From CAYORM01 sp964406375 (lineage in GTDB: Bacteria > Pseudomonadota > Alphaproteobacteria > DSM-16000 > Inquilinaceae), in assembly GCA_964406375.1 (NCBI GenBank), contig CAYORM010000008.1:1-64000 (forward strand): DNA of 64,000 nucleotides, read 5' to 3'. Positions 1-8,978 of the stretch are shown piece by piece. The notes below the pieces were generated by a model that saw nothing but the letters and a program-made list of their open reading frames with translations, did no database searches and had not been told where the DNA came from. Position 1 is the first letter of the stretch, and each line of letters begins with the position of its first letter. A program made the translations under genes and the position numbers.

Positions 1-470
1 CAGGCCGGGATCGCGATCGGGACGTTCCACGGGGTGATCAAACCGATCACGCCCAGCGGCTCGCGCGTCACCTCGACATCGATGCCCGGCCGGACAGAGG
101 CGATCTTGTCGCCGCTGATGCGCAGCGCCTCGCCGGCGAAGAACTTGAAGATGGCGCCAGCGCGGGTGGCCTCGCCGATGCCCTCGGGCAGGGTCTTGCC
201 CTCCTCGCGCGAGAGCAGCCGGCCGAGCTCCTCCTTGCGGGCAAGGATCTCGCTGCCGATCCGGTCGAGCAGGTCGAACCGCTCCTGCGGGGTCGACAGC
301 GACCATTTCGGGAAGGCCGCCTTGGCTGCAGCGATCGCGGCCTCGGCCTGCGCGGCATCGGCGCGGGCGTACTCACCGACCACGTCGTTCAGGTTGGACG
401 GGTTGATGTTCTTGGTCGCCTCGCCGCCGGCGACCCATTCGCCGGCGATGAAATTGGCATGGACGGACAT
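1..470 (-). CDS. Aldehyde dehydrogenase family protein, N-terminal part (cut by window edge)
   Basis: The minus strand from the ATG at 470 stays open to the window edge, giving the first 156 residues of an NAD(P)-dependent aldehyde dehydrogenase that oxidises an aldehyde to the acid in the cytoplasm. Visible family marks are FIAGEW at residues 7-12, an alpha-helical stretch with ReEGKtLPE-like sequence near residues 88-95, and PWNVP at 147-151, whose Asn belongs to the conserved oxyanion-hole motif. The catalytic Cys lies outside the window. The style resembles the 2-oxoglutarate-semialdehyde dehydrogenase branch, but the substrate cannot be assigned from the N-terminus. The gene is transcribed away from rmuC with a 156-bp gap that shows nothing clear. 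Confidence 0.85.
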   Translation of the reverse strand, partial: MSVHANFIAGEWVAGGEATKNINPSNLNDVVGEYARADAAQAEAAIAAAKAAFPKWSLSTPQERFDLLDRIGSEILARKEELGRLLSREEGKTLPEGIGEATRAGAIFKFFAGEALRISGDKIASVRPGIDVEVTREPLGVIGLITPWNVPIAIPA

Positions 471-626
471 GGCGATGCGTATCCCTGGACAGATTGGCGC
501 GATCGGACAGATGCTCGGGCTTTAACCCCCCGGCAGCGCGGAGGCAACCGCCGCCGCCGCCCTTGCGCAGGTGGCGACGCCGGCGGGGCCGGTCAAGCGC
601 GGCGCAGCCTCGCCCTCCGCCGCGGT

Positions 627-1961
627 TCAGACAGACCGGTCGGCCTCGTCGGCCGCCAGCAGGTCGCCCTGTTGGTCGGGGTCGGAAAGCGCCGTCATTC
701 GCCCGCCGTCATCGGGCACGGCCTCGACATGCCGCAGCCGTGCATGGATCGCACGGGTGCGCTTGCCGATATCGTGCAGAACGTTCTCGCTCTCGCCCAG
801 CTTCTTGCGGACCTTGTCGATGAGATCGCCATACTTCGCGAACTCGGTCTTCACCGCGCCCAGCACCTGCCAGACCTCGGCGGATTTCTGCTGGATGGCG
901 AGGGTGCGGAAGCCCATGTTCAGGCTGGAGAGGAAGGCGCCGAGGGTGGTCGGTCCCAGTACCGTCACCCGGTGGTCGCGCTGGATCTGCTCGCGCAGGC
1001 CGGGGCGCCGCACGATCTCGGCGAACAGCCCTTCGGTCGGCACGAAGAGCACCGCGAAATCGGTCGTCTGCGGCGGGTTGACGTATTTCGCCGCGATCTT
1101 CTTCGCCTCGTCGCGCAGCCGCTTCTCCAGCGCCGCGCCCGCCTGCTCGACGCCGGCGGCGTCGCCCTGCTCGGAGGCCAGCAACAGCCGCTCGTAATCC
1201 TCCTGCGGGAATTTGCAGTCGACCGGCAACAGCACGTCCTCCGGCAGCCGGATCGCATACTCCACCGCCTCGCTGCTACCCTCGCGCGTCCGCGCATTGC
1301 GAACGATCTGGGCGGGCGACAGGAACTGTTCGAGCAGCGCACCGAGCTGCTCCTCCCCGAAGGTGCCGCGCGTCTTGACCCCGGAGAGCAGTTTGCGCAG
1401 GTCCCCGACGCCGGAGGCCAGCGACTGCATCTCGCCCAGCCCCTTGTGGACGCTCTCGAGCCGCTCGCTGACCGACTGGAAGCTGGCCGAGAGCCGCTTC
1501 TCGAGCGTCCCCTGCAATTTCTCATCGACGGTCTCGCGCATCTTCTCGAGCTTGGCCTCATTCTCGGCGCGCAGTGCCTGGAGGTTGCGGTCGAGCGTCT
1601 CGCGCAGGCGCTCCTGGCTCTGCTGACTCGCCTCGGTCAGCGCGCCGATGCGATTCTCGACGCTCTCGAGCTGTTGGTGCTGCATCTCGCCGACTCTCTT
1701 GATCGCGCTCGACAGCGCCTCGGACAGCTCCAGCCGCAATCGGCTGTCGCGCGCCTCAGCGGATTCGCGCTGGCGGTGGTCGAGCGCCTCGAGCGCGGCC
1801 TCGAGCGCGCGGTAGCGCTCCTCGATCTCGGCGAGGTCCACCGGGTCGATCCGCGGTTTGCGGTAGATCAGCACCGCGACGGCGATGATGGCGACGAACA
1901 ACGTCGCGATGCCGAGATGCAGGAGGTCGGCGAGCGAGGGATTCCCGAAATCGACGATCAT
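627..1961 (-). CDS. rmuC: DNA recombination protein RmuC family
   Basis: This 444-residue protein has an N-terminal membrane helix (about residues 11-31), a long coiled coil (about 40-190, rich in E/R/L/A heptads) and a C-terminal RmuC domain (about 195-420) with a restriction-endonuclease-like core. E. coli RmuC limits recombination between short inverted repeats; the molecular activity is not well defined. The length is usual for the family. The start ATG at 1961 immediately precedes the membrane segment. It stands alone on the minus strand, 129 bp downstream of coq7. Confidence 0.93.
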   Translation of the reverse strand: MIVDFGNPSLADLLHLGIATLFVAIIAVAVLIYRKPRIDPVDLAEIEERYRALEAALEALDHRQRESAEARDSRLRLELSEALSSAIKRVGEMQHQQLESVENRIGALTEASQQSQERLRETLDRNLQALRAENEAKLEKMRETVDEKLQGTLEKRLSASFQSVSERLESVHKGLGEMQSLASGVGDLRKLLSGVKTRGTFGEEQLGALLEQFLSPAQIVRNARTREGSSEAVEYAIRLPEDVLLPVDCKFPQEDYERLLLASEQGDAAGVEQAGAALEKRLRDEAKKIAAKYVNPPQTTDFAVLFVPTEGLFAEIVRRPGLREQIQRDHRVTVLGPTTLGAFLSSLNMGFRTLAIQQKSAEVWQVLGAVKTEFAKYGDLIDKVRKKLGESENVLHDIGKRTRAIHARLRHVEAVPDDGGRMTALSDPDQQGDLLAADEADRSV

Positions 1962-2090
1962 CGGCGGCGCGGCTCCGAGGCGAGGGGATCGGGGGCGCGC
2001 CCATGGTCCACCGGCCGATCGGCCGGGCGGGCGGCGCGCCGCGACGCCGCATCCTGGACCGGGCGACGCCGATGGCGCAACCGGCCGCGG

Positions 2091-2672
2091 TCAGACCCGT
2101 TCGGCCACCCGGATGGCGAGACGGCTGCCGGCCTTGATGACCGCCGAGAGCAGCCGGTAGGCCGGCGCCTGCTCGGCCTCGTGCGCGAGGCCGATGTCAC
2201 GATGCTCGAGCTCCTCTGCCCGGAAGCGGTCGATGGTGGCCTTGAGGTCTCCCTCTTCGGGTCCGAGCGATTCCGACTGTCGGGCGTAATGCTCGTCGAT
2301 CACCTCCTCGACGGCGACGGTGCAGGCCATCGCCGCGCGCGGCCCCAGCAGCGCCGTCGCGGCGCCGAGGGCGAAGCCGGCGATATGCCACAGCGGCTGC
2401 AGCGCCGAGGGCCGCACGCCGCGCTCAACCACGAGCGCGTCGAAGGCTGCGAGATGCGCCGCCTCCTGCTCGGCCATGTGGCGGATGATGTCGCCCTTCG
2501 GACCATGCCCGAGGATGGCGAGCTGGCCCTCATAGATGCGCTTGGCGCCGTACTCGCCAGCCTGGTCGACGCGGATCATCCGCCGCAGGCGCTCGACCGG
2601 ATCGGGCTCTCCGGGAAGCGGCGGCAACGGCGCCGCCTCGGACGCTTCGGGCTTGGACCGGGAGGGGCTCAT
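2091..2672 (-). CDS. coq7: Demethoxyubiquinone hydroxylase Coq7 family
   Basis: A di-iron monooxygenase of ubiquinone biosynthesis that hydroxylates demethoxyubiquinol at C6. The 193 residues carry the ferritin-like ligand pattern: Glu40, ExxH at 70-73 (EQEAAH), a second-half Glu at 122/123 (VEEVIDEHY) and ExxH at 154-157 (EELEHRD). The first 25 residues are a Pro/Ser-rich lead. A membrane-associated hydrophobic helix lies near 96-118. Its presence indicates a respiratory quinone lifestyle and is usual for alphaproteobacteria. dsbB lies 41 bp upstream on the same strand, so the two may be co-transcribed. Confidence 0.93.
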   Translation of the reverse strand: MSPSRSKPEASEAAPLPPLPGEPDPVERLRRMIRVDQAGEYGAKRIYEGQLAILGHGPKGDIIRHMAEQEAAHLAAFDALVVERGVRPSALQPLWHIAGFALGAATALLGPRAAMACTVAVEEVIDEHYARQSESLGPEEGDLKATIDRFRAEELEHRDIGLAHEAEQAPAYRLLSAVIKAGSRLAIRVAERV

Positions 2673-2713
2673 GGCGCGCTCCTGTGGTTCGCGGAGGTCC
2701 GGCGGAACCGGAT

Positions 2714-3193
2714 CTACGCCCTGCGGGCGGTAACGATGGTGTAGGCGCCGACGATCGCCGCAGCGATCGCGTTCATGCCGGCCATCGACAGGCCGGCGAT
2801 GGTGAAGGGGGCCTCATCGCAGCGCACGACCGGCATGGCGAGCAGCTCGGCGCGCAGCGCGTCCATGTCGAGACTAGTGTCGAGCGGCCGCGAGCAGGCG
2901 GTGACGCCTTCCCACCAGCCATATTCGACACCGGCATGGAAAAGGCCGATTGCCGCACTGGCCAGCACCGCGCCGCCGCCGAAGGTGAGAAGCCAGCGCC
3001 GCGCCCCGCCGCGGACGAGTGCCGCCAGCACGGCGAGCGCGATCGCCGCCATCCAGGGCCAGCGCTGCCAGTGGCACATCTCGCAGGGTGGGAAGCCGCC
3101 GATGTACTGGAAGGCCAGCGCGGCGCCGAGGACCGCGATGGCGGCGGCGGCAAGGATGAGGGGGCGATGGTCGGCGCGGTGCGCGTGGCTCAT
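2714..3193 (-). CDS. dsbB: Disulfide bond formation protein DsbB family
   Basis: An inner-membrane quinone reductase that reoxidises DsbA. From the ATG at 3193 it has 159 residues with four membrane helices, the first redox pair CEMC at residues 37-40 and the second pair Cys100/Cys125 in the periplasmic loop. The FHAGVEYGWW segment after helix three is typical. The frame stays open further upstream, to 3367, but that extension would run through the tRNA-Leu gene and has no domain content, so the internal start is chosen. No dsbA is seen nearby. Confidence 0.9.
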   Translation of the reverse strand: MSHAHRADHRPLILAAAAIAVLGAALAFQYIGGFPPCEMCHWQRWPWMAAIALAVLAALVRGGARRWLLTFGGGAVLASAAIGLFHAGVEYGWWEGVTACSRPLDTSLDMDALRAELLAMPVVRCDEAPFTIAGLSMAGMNAIAAAIVGAYTIVTARRA

Positions 3194-3314
3194 GCCGCCC
3201 AATGTGGCGCCGGCCACCGCGCCCGGCCAGAGGCTATCGCGTCGCGCCGACGCTGGACGGGCGCAGGCCGCTCGGGCATTCTGCACCCGATCCGCCGGCC
3301 GCGCCGGCGGAGGC

Positions 3315-3401
3315 GCGGGCGTGGCGGAATTGGTAGACGCAGCGGACTCAAAATCCGCCATCCTCACGGATATGTCGGTTCGAGTCCGACCGCCCGCACC
3401 A
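3315..3401 (+). tRNA. tRNA-Leu (anticodon CAA)
   Basis: An 87-nt cloverleaf with acceptor arms GCGGGCG (3315-3321) and CGCCCGC (3391-3397), discriminator A and an encoded CCA end. The anticodon stem GCGGA/TCCGC encloses the loop CTCAAAA, which gives anticodon CAA and reads UUG. The extra arm is long, as expected for a class II tRNA, and the T arm contains GGTTCGAGTCC. It is a single gene between dsbB and an SDR gene. Confidence 0.97.
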
Positions 3402-3433
3402 TCCCGAGCCGGCCCGGCTCACCCACCGTTCTC

Positions 3434-4342
3434 CTAGCGGTATCCCGTCGTGTCGGCCGGAAGGCCGCGTTCTTCGACCTCGACGATGTAGCGCCAGGCG
3501 TCGGGGCGCGAGCCGTCGACATCGGTGAAGCCGTAGACCTGCGCGAGCCCGCCGCTCGACAGCGACTGACCGTTCCAGCGGGCACGATCGGGATCGGATG
3601 CCAGCGCGACGACGGCCCGGCCGACGAAGCGCGGCGTCTCCGAGATCGCGAAATGCGGCACCTTCCGCGTTGCATCGCGCCAGTTCACTTCGGTGACGCC
3701 GAAATGCTCCAGCATCATCTCCGACCGCATCCACCCCGGCGTCAGCGCGACCGACGTCGCGCCGTGAGGGGCAAGATCGCGCGCATGCGCCCAGGCCATG
3801 CGGTTCACCGAGACCTTGGCAAGATCGTAGAACGGGTTGTTGCGGTAGCGGGTGGCATTGAAGTCGCTCGTTCCGTCAGTGACCTCGACGAGGAGGCCGC
3901 CCGGCCGCTCGATCAGCAGCGGCAGCGCGTGATGCGCGGTGATGAGATGGGTGCGCACGCCGAGATCGAGAAGGCGCAGCCCGTTCTGCAGATCGTGCTC
4001 CCAGACCGGCTTGTCCCATTCGAAGAGCCGTTCGCCACCCCAGATGTCGTTAACCAGGATATCGAGCTGCCCGGCCTCGGCACGGATGCGATCGACGAGC
4101 GCCGCCACCTCCTCCGGCACGAGATGGTCGACGCGCACCGCGATGCCCCGGCCGCCGGCCGCATCGACGAGCTCGGCCGTCTCCTCGATCGTCTCGGGAC
4201 GCGCGTATTCCGAGCCGTGTTGGCGGGTTGTCCGGCCGGTCACATAGACCGTGGCGCCGGCGGCGCCGAGCTCATGCGCGATGCCGCGGCCCGCACCACG
4301 CGTCGCCCCGGCGACCAGCGCCACCTTGCCGTCCAGCGTCAT
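3434..4342 (-). CDS. SDR family NAD(P)-dependent oxidoreductase
   Basis: A classical short-chain dehydrogenase of 302 residues starting at ATG 4342. The nucleotide-binding motif GATRGAG lies at residues 12-18 and the catalytic YxxxK is present as YDLAK. The usual catalytic Ser position reads as a Thr/Asp-containing stretch (EVTDGTSDF), so activity may differ from the norm. The C-terminal end is longer than the usual 250 residues. The reaction is probably oxidation or reduction of a small alcohol/ketone; the substrate is unknown. It is divergent from the MFS gene (108 bp between starts), a common layout for a detoxification pair. Confidence 0.85.
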   Translation of the reverse strand: MTLDGKVALVAGATRGAGRGIAHELGAAGATVYVTGRTTRQHGSEYARPETIEETAELVDAAGGRGIAVRVDHLVPEEVAALVDRIRAEAGQLDILVNDIWGGERLFEWDKPVWEHDLQNGLRLLDLGVRTHLITAHHALPLLIERPGGLLVEVTDGTSDFNATRYRNNPFYDLAKVSVNRMAWAHARDLAPHGATSVALTPGWMRSEMMLEHFGVTEVNWRDATRKVPHFAISETPRFVGRAVVALASDPDRARWNGQSLSSGGLAQVYGFTDVDGSRPDAWRYIVEVEERGLPADTTGYR

Positions 4343-4450
4343 CGCCTCCCCCCTGTCGTGTGGCCTGCCCCGCCCTGGTTGGCCGTCCCCGGCCCAGCCG
4401 CTATGGTCCTCGCTGCCGACGATACGGTCCGCAGGGCAGGAGGACGAGGC

Positions 4451-6088
4451 GTGGCGGGTACACCCCCCTATCCCGCCGACGAGGCGGTCGCCGCCGGCCG
4501 GGCCGAAGCAGCGCCGGCCGAGATGCCCTGCTCCGACCGCTCCAAGCCCTGGGTATTGGCGGCGACCATCCTCGCATCGAGTATGGCCTTCATCGACGGG
4601 TCGGTCGTGAATGTAGCGCCGCCGGCGCTGCAGCACGATCTCTCCCTCTCGGTGGCCGGGCTGCAATGGGTGGTCAACGCCTACACGCTGCTGCTCGGCG
4701 CGCTGATGCTGGCGGGCGGCGCCGCCGGCGACCGGTTCGGGCGGCGGCGGATCTTCCTGATCGGCACCGTGCTGTTCACCCTCGCCTCGGTCGCCTGCGG
4801 GCTGGCACCGGACGGGCTGACACTGATCCTCGCCCGAGCGGTGCAGGGGGCGGGGGGCGCGTTGCTGGTGCCCGGCAGCCTCGCGCTGATCCGCTCGGCC
4901 TTCGGTCCGGAAGAGCGCGGCCGCGCGATCGGCACCTGGGCGGGCTTCGCCGCGCTGACGACCGCCTTCGGTCCCGCCCTCGGCGGCTGGCTCATCGACG
5001 TCGCGTCCTGGCGGGCGATCTTCTTCCTCAATGTGCCGCTCGCCGCGGCGACCATCGTGATCGCCAGGCGGCACGTTCCGGAACAGCGGGTCCGGCGGCA
5101 GCAGAACGGTGGTGCCGTGGCAGGCGTCGACTGGCCGGGCGCGCTGACCGCGACGCTGGGGCTCGGCCTTCTCACCTGGGGGTTGATCGCGCTGGGTGAG
5201 GCCAATTCGGCGCCGGCCGCCATCATCGCGGCGCTGGTCGCCGGCGCGGCCCTGATCGCCCTTTTCCTGTGGATCGAGGCGCACAGCGCCGTTCCGATGA
5301 TGCCGCCGGGCCTCTTCCGATCGACGACCTTCACCGGCGCCAACGTCCTGACACTGCTGCTCTACTTCGCGCTCTCCGGGGCGTTGTTCTTCCTGCCCTT
5401 CAACCTGATCCAGGTGCACGGCTATTCGGCGACCGAAGCGGGTGCCGCCTTCCTGCCCTTTACGCTGATGATCGGCGGGTTGTCGCGCTGGTCGGGGACG
5501 CTGACCGCTCGCATCGGCGCCCGGCGCCCGCTGATCGCCGGCTCGATCATCGCCGCCGCCGGCTACGCGCTGATGGCGCTGCCCGACACCGGCGGCTCCT
5601 ATTGGACGGGGTTCTTCCCGGCGATGCTGGTGCTGGGGCTCGGCATGGCGATCGCCGTCACGCCGCTGACCACGGCGGTGATGGATGCGGTATCGGAGGA
5701 GACGGCGGGCATCGCCTCGGGCATCAACAACGCGGCCGCGCGGATCGCCGGCCTCCTCGCCGTCGCGGGGCTCGGCGCCCTGGCTGTCGGTCTTCACGGG
5801 TCGGCCCTCGAGGACCGGCTGGCGACGATCGACGCACCGCCCGAGGCCGCGGCGGCGCTGATCGGTGCACGCCACGATCTCGCTGCGATCACTCTTCCCG
5901 ACGCGCTGGCGGCGTCACTGCCGGCAGCGACCCGGACGGCACTGGCCGGCGCGGTCGATGCCGCCTTCGTCGACACCTTCCGGATCCTGGTGCTGATCAC
6001 GGCCGGGCTGGCGTTTGCGGCGGGTCTGGTCGCGGCGTTCACCATCCGCTCCCCACCGCCGGGCGAGGAAGCCGGCGAATCGCGGTAG
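4451..6088 (+). CDS. MFS multidrug exporter, DHA2 (EmrB/QacA) type
   Basis: A proton-driven exporter of 545 residues with about 14 membrane helices. The loop 2-3 signature is GDRFGRRR, and GPALGGWL matches the helix-5 motif C region typical of drug/H+ antiporters. A GTG at 4451 is chosen because AGGAGG lies about 8 bases before it; an in-frame ATG at 4523 also sits right before the first helix and could be the start instead. The stop lies 24 bp before the acetoacetyl-CoA synthetase start, so the two may share a transcript. Substrates cannot be told from sequence. Confidence 0.88.
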   Translation: MAGTPPYPADEAVAAGRAEAAPAEMPCSDRSKPWVLAATILASSMAFIDGSVVNVAPPALQHDLSLSVAGLQWVVNAYTLLLGALMLAGGAAGDRFGRRRIFLIGTVLFTLASVACGLAPDGLTLILARAVQGAGGALLVPGSLALIRSAFGPEERGRAIGTWAGFAALTTAFGPALGGWLIDVASWRAIFFLNVPLAAATIVIARRHVPEQRVRRQQNGGAVAGVDWPGALTATLGLGLLTWGLIALGEANSAPAAIIAALVAGAALIALFLWIEAHSAVPMMPPGLFRSTTFTGANVLTLLLYFALSGALFFLPFNLIQVHGYSATEAGAAFLPFTLMIGGLSRWSGTLTARIGARRPLIAGSIIAAAGYALMALPDTGGSYWTGFFPAMLVLGLGMAIAVTPLTTAVMDAVSEETAGIASGINNAAARIAGLLAVAGLGALAVGLHGSALEDRLATIDAPPEAAAALIGARHDLAAITLPDALAASLPAATRTALAGAVDAAFVDTFRILVLITAGLAFAAGLVAAFTIRSPPPGEEAGESR

Positions 6089-6112
6089 AAGGTGGCGGGA
6101 GGACCAAAGGCG

Positions 6113-8095
6113 ATGAGCGAGGCAGCGGCGGACGGGCTGTTGTGGCGGCCGGCCGATCCCGGGGCAACGGCGATGGAGCGGTTCCGCCGGGACGTCGCGG
6201 CCGAGCAGGGGCTCGCGCTTGCCGGCATCGATGATCTCTGGCGCTGGTCGACGGCCGAGCCCGAGGCCTTCTGGTCCGCCGTCTGGCGATTCTGCGGGGT
6301 GGTGGGCGAGCCGGGAGCCCGCGTCCTGGTCGATGGCGATCGGATGCCCGGCGCCCGCTGGTTTCCCGACGCCCGGCTCAATGTCGTCGACACGATGCTG
6401 CGCCCCGCCCTTGCCGCACCGGCACGCGAGGCGATCGTCTTCTGCGATGAGGCCGGCATTGTCCGGCGGCTGACGGGGGCGGCGCTCACCGACCAGGTCG
6501 GACGGCTCGCCCGGCATTTCCTCGCCCTCGGGGTGCAGCCGGGGGACCGGGTGGCGGGCTTCCTGCCCAACCTGCCGGAAGCGGTGATCGGCGCGCTGGC
6601 TTCGGCCGCGATCGGCTGCGTCTGGTCGTCCTGCTCTCCGGATTTCGGGCCGCAGGGGGTGCTCGACCGCTTCGGCCAGATCGCCCCGCGGGTGCTGCTG
6701 ACTGCCGATGGCTACCGCCATGCCGGGCGCATCTTCGACAGCATCGGCCGCATGGCGGAGGTGTTGCCGAGGCTGCCCTCGGTCGAACGGGTTCTGGTGG
6801 TGCCGCATCTCTCGCCGACGCCGGACCTCGCACGCCTGCCCGGCGCCCGGCTCCTGCCCGATGCGCTGGAAGGCGAGCGACCCGGCCCACCCGACAGCCT
6901 GCCCCTCCCCTTCGATCATCCGCTCTACATCCTCTATTCATCCGGCACGACGGGCGTGCCCAAATGCATCGTCCACGGCGCGGGCGGCACGCTGCTCCAG
7001 CACCTCAAGGAGCACCGCCTGCACGCCGACATCCGTGACGGCGACCGGGTGCTCTATGTCACCACCACCGGCTGGATGATGTGGAACTGGCTCGTCTCGG
7101 CGCTCGGATCCGGCGCGACGCTGCTGCTCTGGGAAGGCTCGCCCTTCCACCCCGACAAGGAGGCGCTGTTCGCCTTGGCGGCACGGGAACGCTGCACCCT
7201 GTTCGGCACCTCCGCGAAATTCATCGACGCCTGCCGCAAGGCCGGCCTGCGTCCGGCCACACGGCATGACCTCTCCTGTCTGCGGATGGTCTGCTCGACC
7301 GGTTCGCCGCTGGCCCCGGAAGCGTTCGACTGGGTCTATGAGGCGATGGGGCGCAATCTCTGCCTCGCCTCGATCTCCGGCGGCACCGACATCGTCTCCT
7401 GCTTCATGCTCGGCAATCCGGCCGGGCCGGTGCGGCGCGGCGAGATCCAGATGCGCGGGCTGGGCATGGCGGTCGAGGCCTTTGGCGAAGATGGCCGCCC
7501 GGTCCGAGGCACCCGCGGCGAGCTGGTCTGCACCCGCCCCTTCCCATCGATGCCGACCGGCTTCTGGGCCGATGCCGATGGCAGCCGTTTCCGCGCGGCG
7601 TATTTCGACCGCTGGCCCGGCGTCTGGCGGCATGGCGACTGGATCGAGATCGTCGAGCATGACGGGGAGCCAGCCGGCGTGATCGTCCATGGCCGTTCCG
7701 ATGCGGTGCTGAATCCCGGCGGGGTGCGCATCGGCACCGCCGAGATCTACCGCCAGGTCGAGCGGCTGCCGGAGATCGAGGAGAGCCTCGCGATCGGCCA
7801 GACCTGGCGGGGTGACGAGCGCATCGTGCTGTTCGTCGTGCTGCGTCCCGGCGTGGCGCTCGATAATGCGCTCGCGGCGCGCATCCGCGCGGAGATCCGC
7901 AGCGCTGCCTCGCCCCGCCATGTGCCGGCCAAGATCATCGCCGTCCCCGCCCTGCCCCGCACCCGTTCGGGCAAGCTGGTCGAGCTGGCGGTGCGCGACG
8001 TCGTCCACGGCCGGCCGGTCCGCAACCAGGAGGCGCTCGCCAACCCCGAGGCGCTGGCGCTGTTCCGCGACCTGCCCGAGCTCGCGACCGATTGA
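6113..8095 (+). CDS. aacS: Acetoacetate-CoA ligase (acetoacetyl-CoA synthetase)
   Basis: An ANL-superfamily enzyme of 660 residues that activates acetoacetate to acetoacetyl-CoA with ATP, linking ketone bodies and PHB breakdown to central metabolism. Visible motifs are the P-loop-like [10 protein letters not shown] at about residues 274-283, [10 protein letters not shown], the gate region ISGGTDI, and the A10 lysine in RTRSGK near the C-terminus. The length matches the family (about 650). The ATG at 6113 follows GGGAGGA at a good distance and is preferred to a GTG at 6092. Confidence 0.92.
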   Translation: MSEAAADGLLWRPADPGATAMERFRRDVAAEQGLALAGIDDLWRWSTAEPEAFWSAVWRFCGVVGEPGARVLVDGDRMPGARWFPDARLNVVDTMLRPALAAPAREAIVFCDEAGIVRRLTGAALTDQVGRLARHFLALGVQPGDRVAGFLPNLPEAVIGALASAAIGCVWSSCSPDFGPQGVLDRFGQIAPRVLLTADGYRHAGRIFDSIGRMAEVLPRLPSVERVLVVPHLSPTPDLARLPGARLLPDALEGERPGPPDSLPLPFDHPLYILYSSGTTGVPKCIVHGAGGTLLQHLKEHRLHADIRDGDRVLYVTTTGWMMWNWLVSALGSGATLLLWEGSPFHPDKEALFALAARERCTLFGTSAKFIDACRKAGLRPATRHDLSCLRMVCSTGSPLAPEAFDWVYEAMGRNLCLASISGGTDIVSCFMLGNPAGPVRRGEIQMRGLGMAVEAFGEDGRPVRGTRGELVCTRPFPSMPTGFWADADGSRFRAAYFDRWPGVWRHGDWIEIVEHDGEPAGVIVHGRSDAVLNPGGVRIGTAEIYRQVERLPEIEESLAIGQTWRGDERIVLFVVLRPGVALDNALAARIRAEIRSAASPRHVPAKIIAVPALPRTRSGKLVELAVRDVVHGRPVRNQEALANPEALALFRDLPELATD

Positions 8096-8113
8096 GGGGC
8101 GGCTGCCGCCGGT

Positions 8114-8692
8114 TCAGCCGCGATGGGCGCCCGGCACCCACAGCACGTCGCCGGCGCCGCGGTCATTGACCCAGCGGGCCAGCACGAAGAGATGGTCCGA
8201 CAGCCGGTTGCAGTAGCGCAGCGCCTCGGGATTGACCGGCTCGACCTCCATCAGCGCGGTGATGCAGCGCTCGGCCCGGCGGGTGATGGTGCGCGCGAGA
8301 TGGAGATGGGCGGCGGCCGGCGACCCGCCCGGCAGCACGAAGCTGCGCAGCGGCGCGAGCGCGGCATTCATCGCATCGATCTCGGCCTCCAGCCGCGCGA
8401 CCTGTCCGGCCGTCACCCGCAGCGGTTCGTATTCGGGCGGCGGCGCATCCGGTGGCGGCTCGGGCCGGCAAAGATCTGCGCCGAGGTCGAAAAGGTCGTT
8501 CTGGATGCGCCCGAGCATGTCCCTGGCGTCACCCTCGACATGCAGCCGTGCCACCCCCACCGCGGCATTCGCCTCGTCGACCGTGCCATAGGCCTCGACC
8601 CGCAGATCGTGCTTGGCGACGCGGCGCCCGTCGCCGAGGCCGGTGCGCCCCTTGTCGCCGCCGCGCGTATAGATCCGCGACAGAAGGACCAT
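8114..8692 (-). CDS. pduO: Cob(I)yrinic acid a,c-diamide adenosyltransferase, PduO type
   Basis: Transfers the adenosyl group of ATP to cob(I)alamin to make adenosylcobalamin. The 192-residue protein has the ATP-binding N-terminus TRGGDKGRTGL at residues 9-19, VDEANAAVG (38-46), and the C-terminal RRAER and YCNRLSDHLF motifs of the trimeric PduO family. A 4-bp gap separates it from the upstream HIG1-like gene, so they form a pair; this neighbourhood is common in alphaproteobacteria. Its stop is 18 bp from the convergent aacS stop. Confidence 0.93.
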   Translation of the reverse strand: MVLLSRIYTRGGDKGRTGLGDGRRVAKHDLRVEAYGTVDEANAAVGVARLHVEGDARDMLGRIQNDLFDLGADLCRPEPPPDAPPPEYEPLRVTAGQVARLEAEIDAMNAALAPLRSFVLPGGSPAAAHLHLARTITRRAERCITALMEVEPVNPEALRYCNRLSDHLFVLARWVNDRGAGDVLWVPGAHRG

Positions 8693-8696
8693 GGCG

Positions 8697-8888
8697 TCAG
8701 GACGCGAAGAGTGCGAGCGCCAGGAAGACGATTGCCAACCCCTGGAACAGCACGCGCAGCTGCATCAGCCGGTTGCCCCAGCGGCGGTTGAACGGCCCGT
8801 TCTTCGCCATGCCGACCACACCGCTCGCGAGGGTGGCAAGGGTCGCCGCCATCGCGACGAGGGCCAGGATCAGGAAGACGGTGCTCAT
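8697..8888 (-). CDS. Twin transmembrane protein, HIG1 domain-like
   Basis: A 63-residue membrane protein with two helices (about 4-24 and 43-61) joined by a short basic loop (NGPFNRRWGNRLMQLR). The NRxMQLRVLFQG pattern is that of the hypoxia-induced-gene-1 type twin-membrane family, whose mitochondrial members act on respiratory supercomplexes. The bacterial role is not established. It is the first gene of the pair with the adenosyltransferase. Confidence 0.8.
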   Translation of the reverse strand: MSTVFLILALVAMAATLATLASGVVGMAKNGPFNRRWGNRLMQLRVLFQGLAIVFLALALFAS

Positions 8889-8978
8889 GGGTCCATCCCG
8901 TCAGAGGCGGACAGGATATGGGGTCGCCCGCCCCGCACGGATACCCCCGGGATCACTGTCCGGCAAACCTTCCCAGCG

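Noticed and set aside
459..2744. A 761-codon open frame on the plus strand across rmuC and coq7
   Set aside because: It is antisense to two clear genes, has biased Arg/Leu/Gly composition and no domain; long open antisense frames are normal at this GC content.
3194..3367. N-terminal extension of DsbB over the tRNA-Leu gene
   Set aside because: It would read through the complement of a tRNA and lacks any DsbB similarity; ATG 3193 gives the normal length.
3434..5875. An 813-codon minus-strand frame
   Set aside because: The real SDR gene is the part from 4342 down; upstream it is antisense to the MFS gene and has no sequence features.
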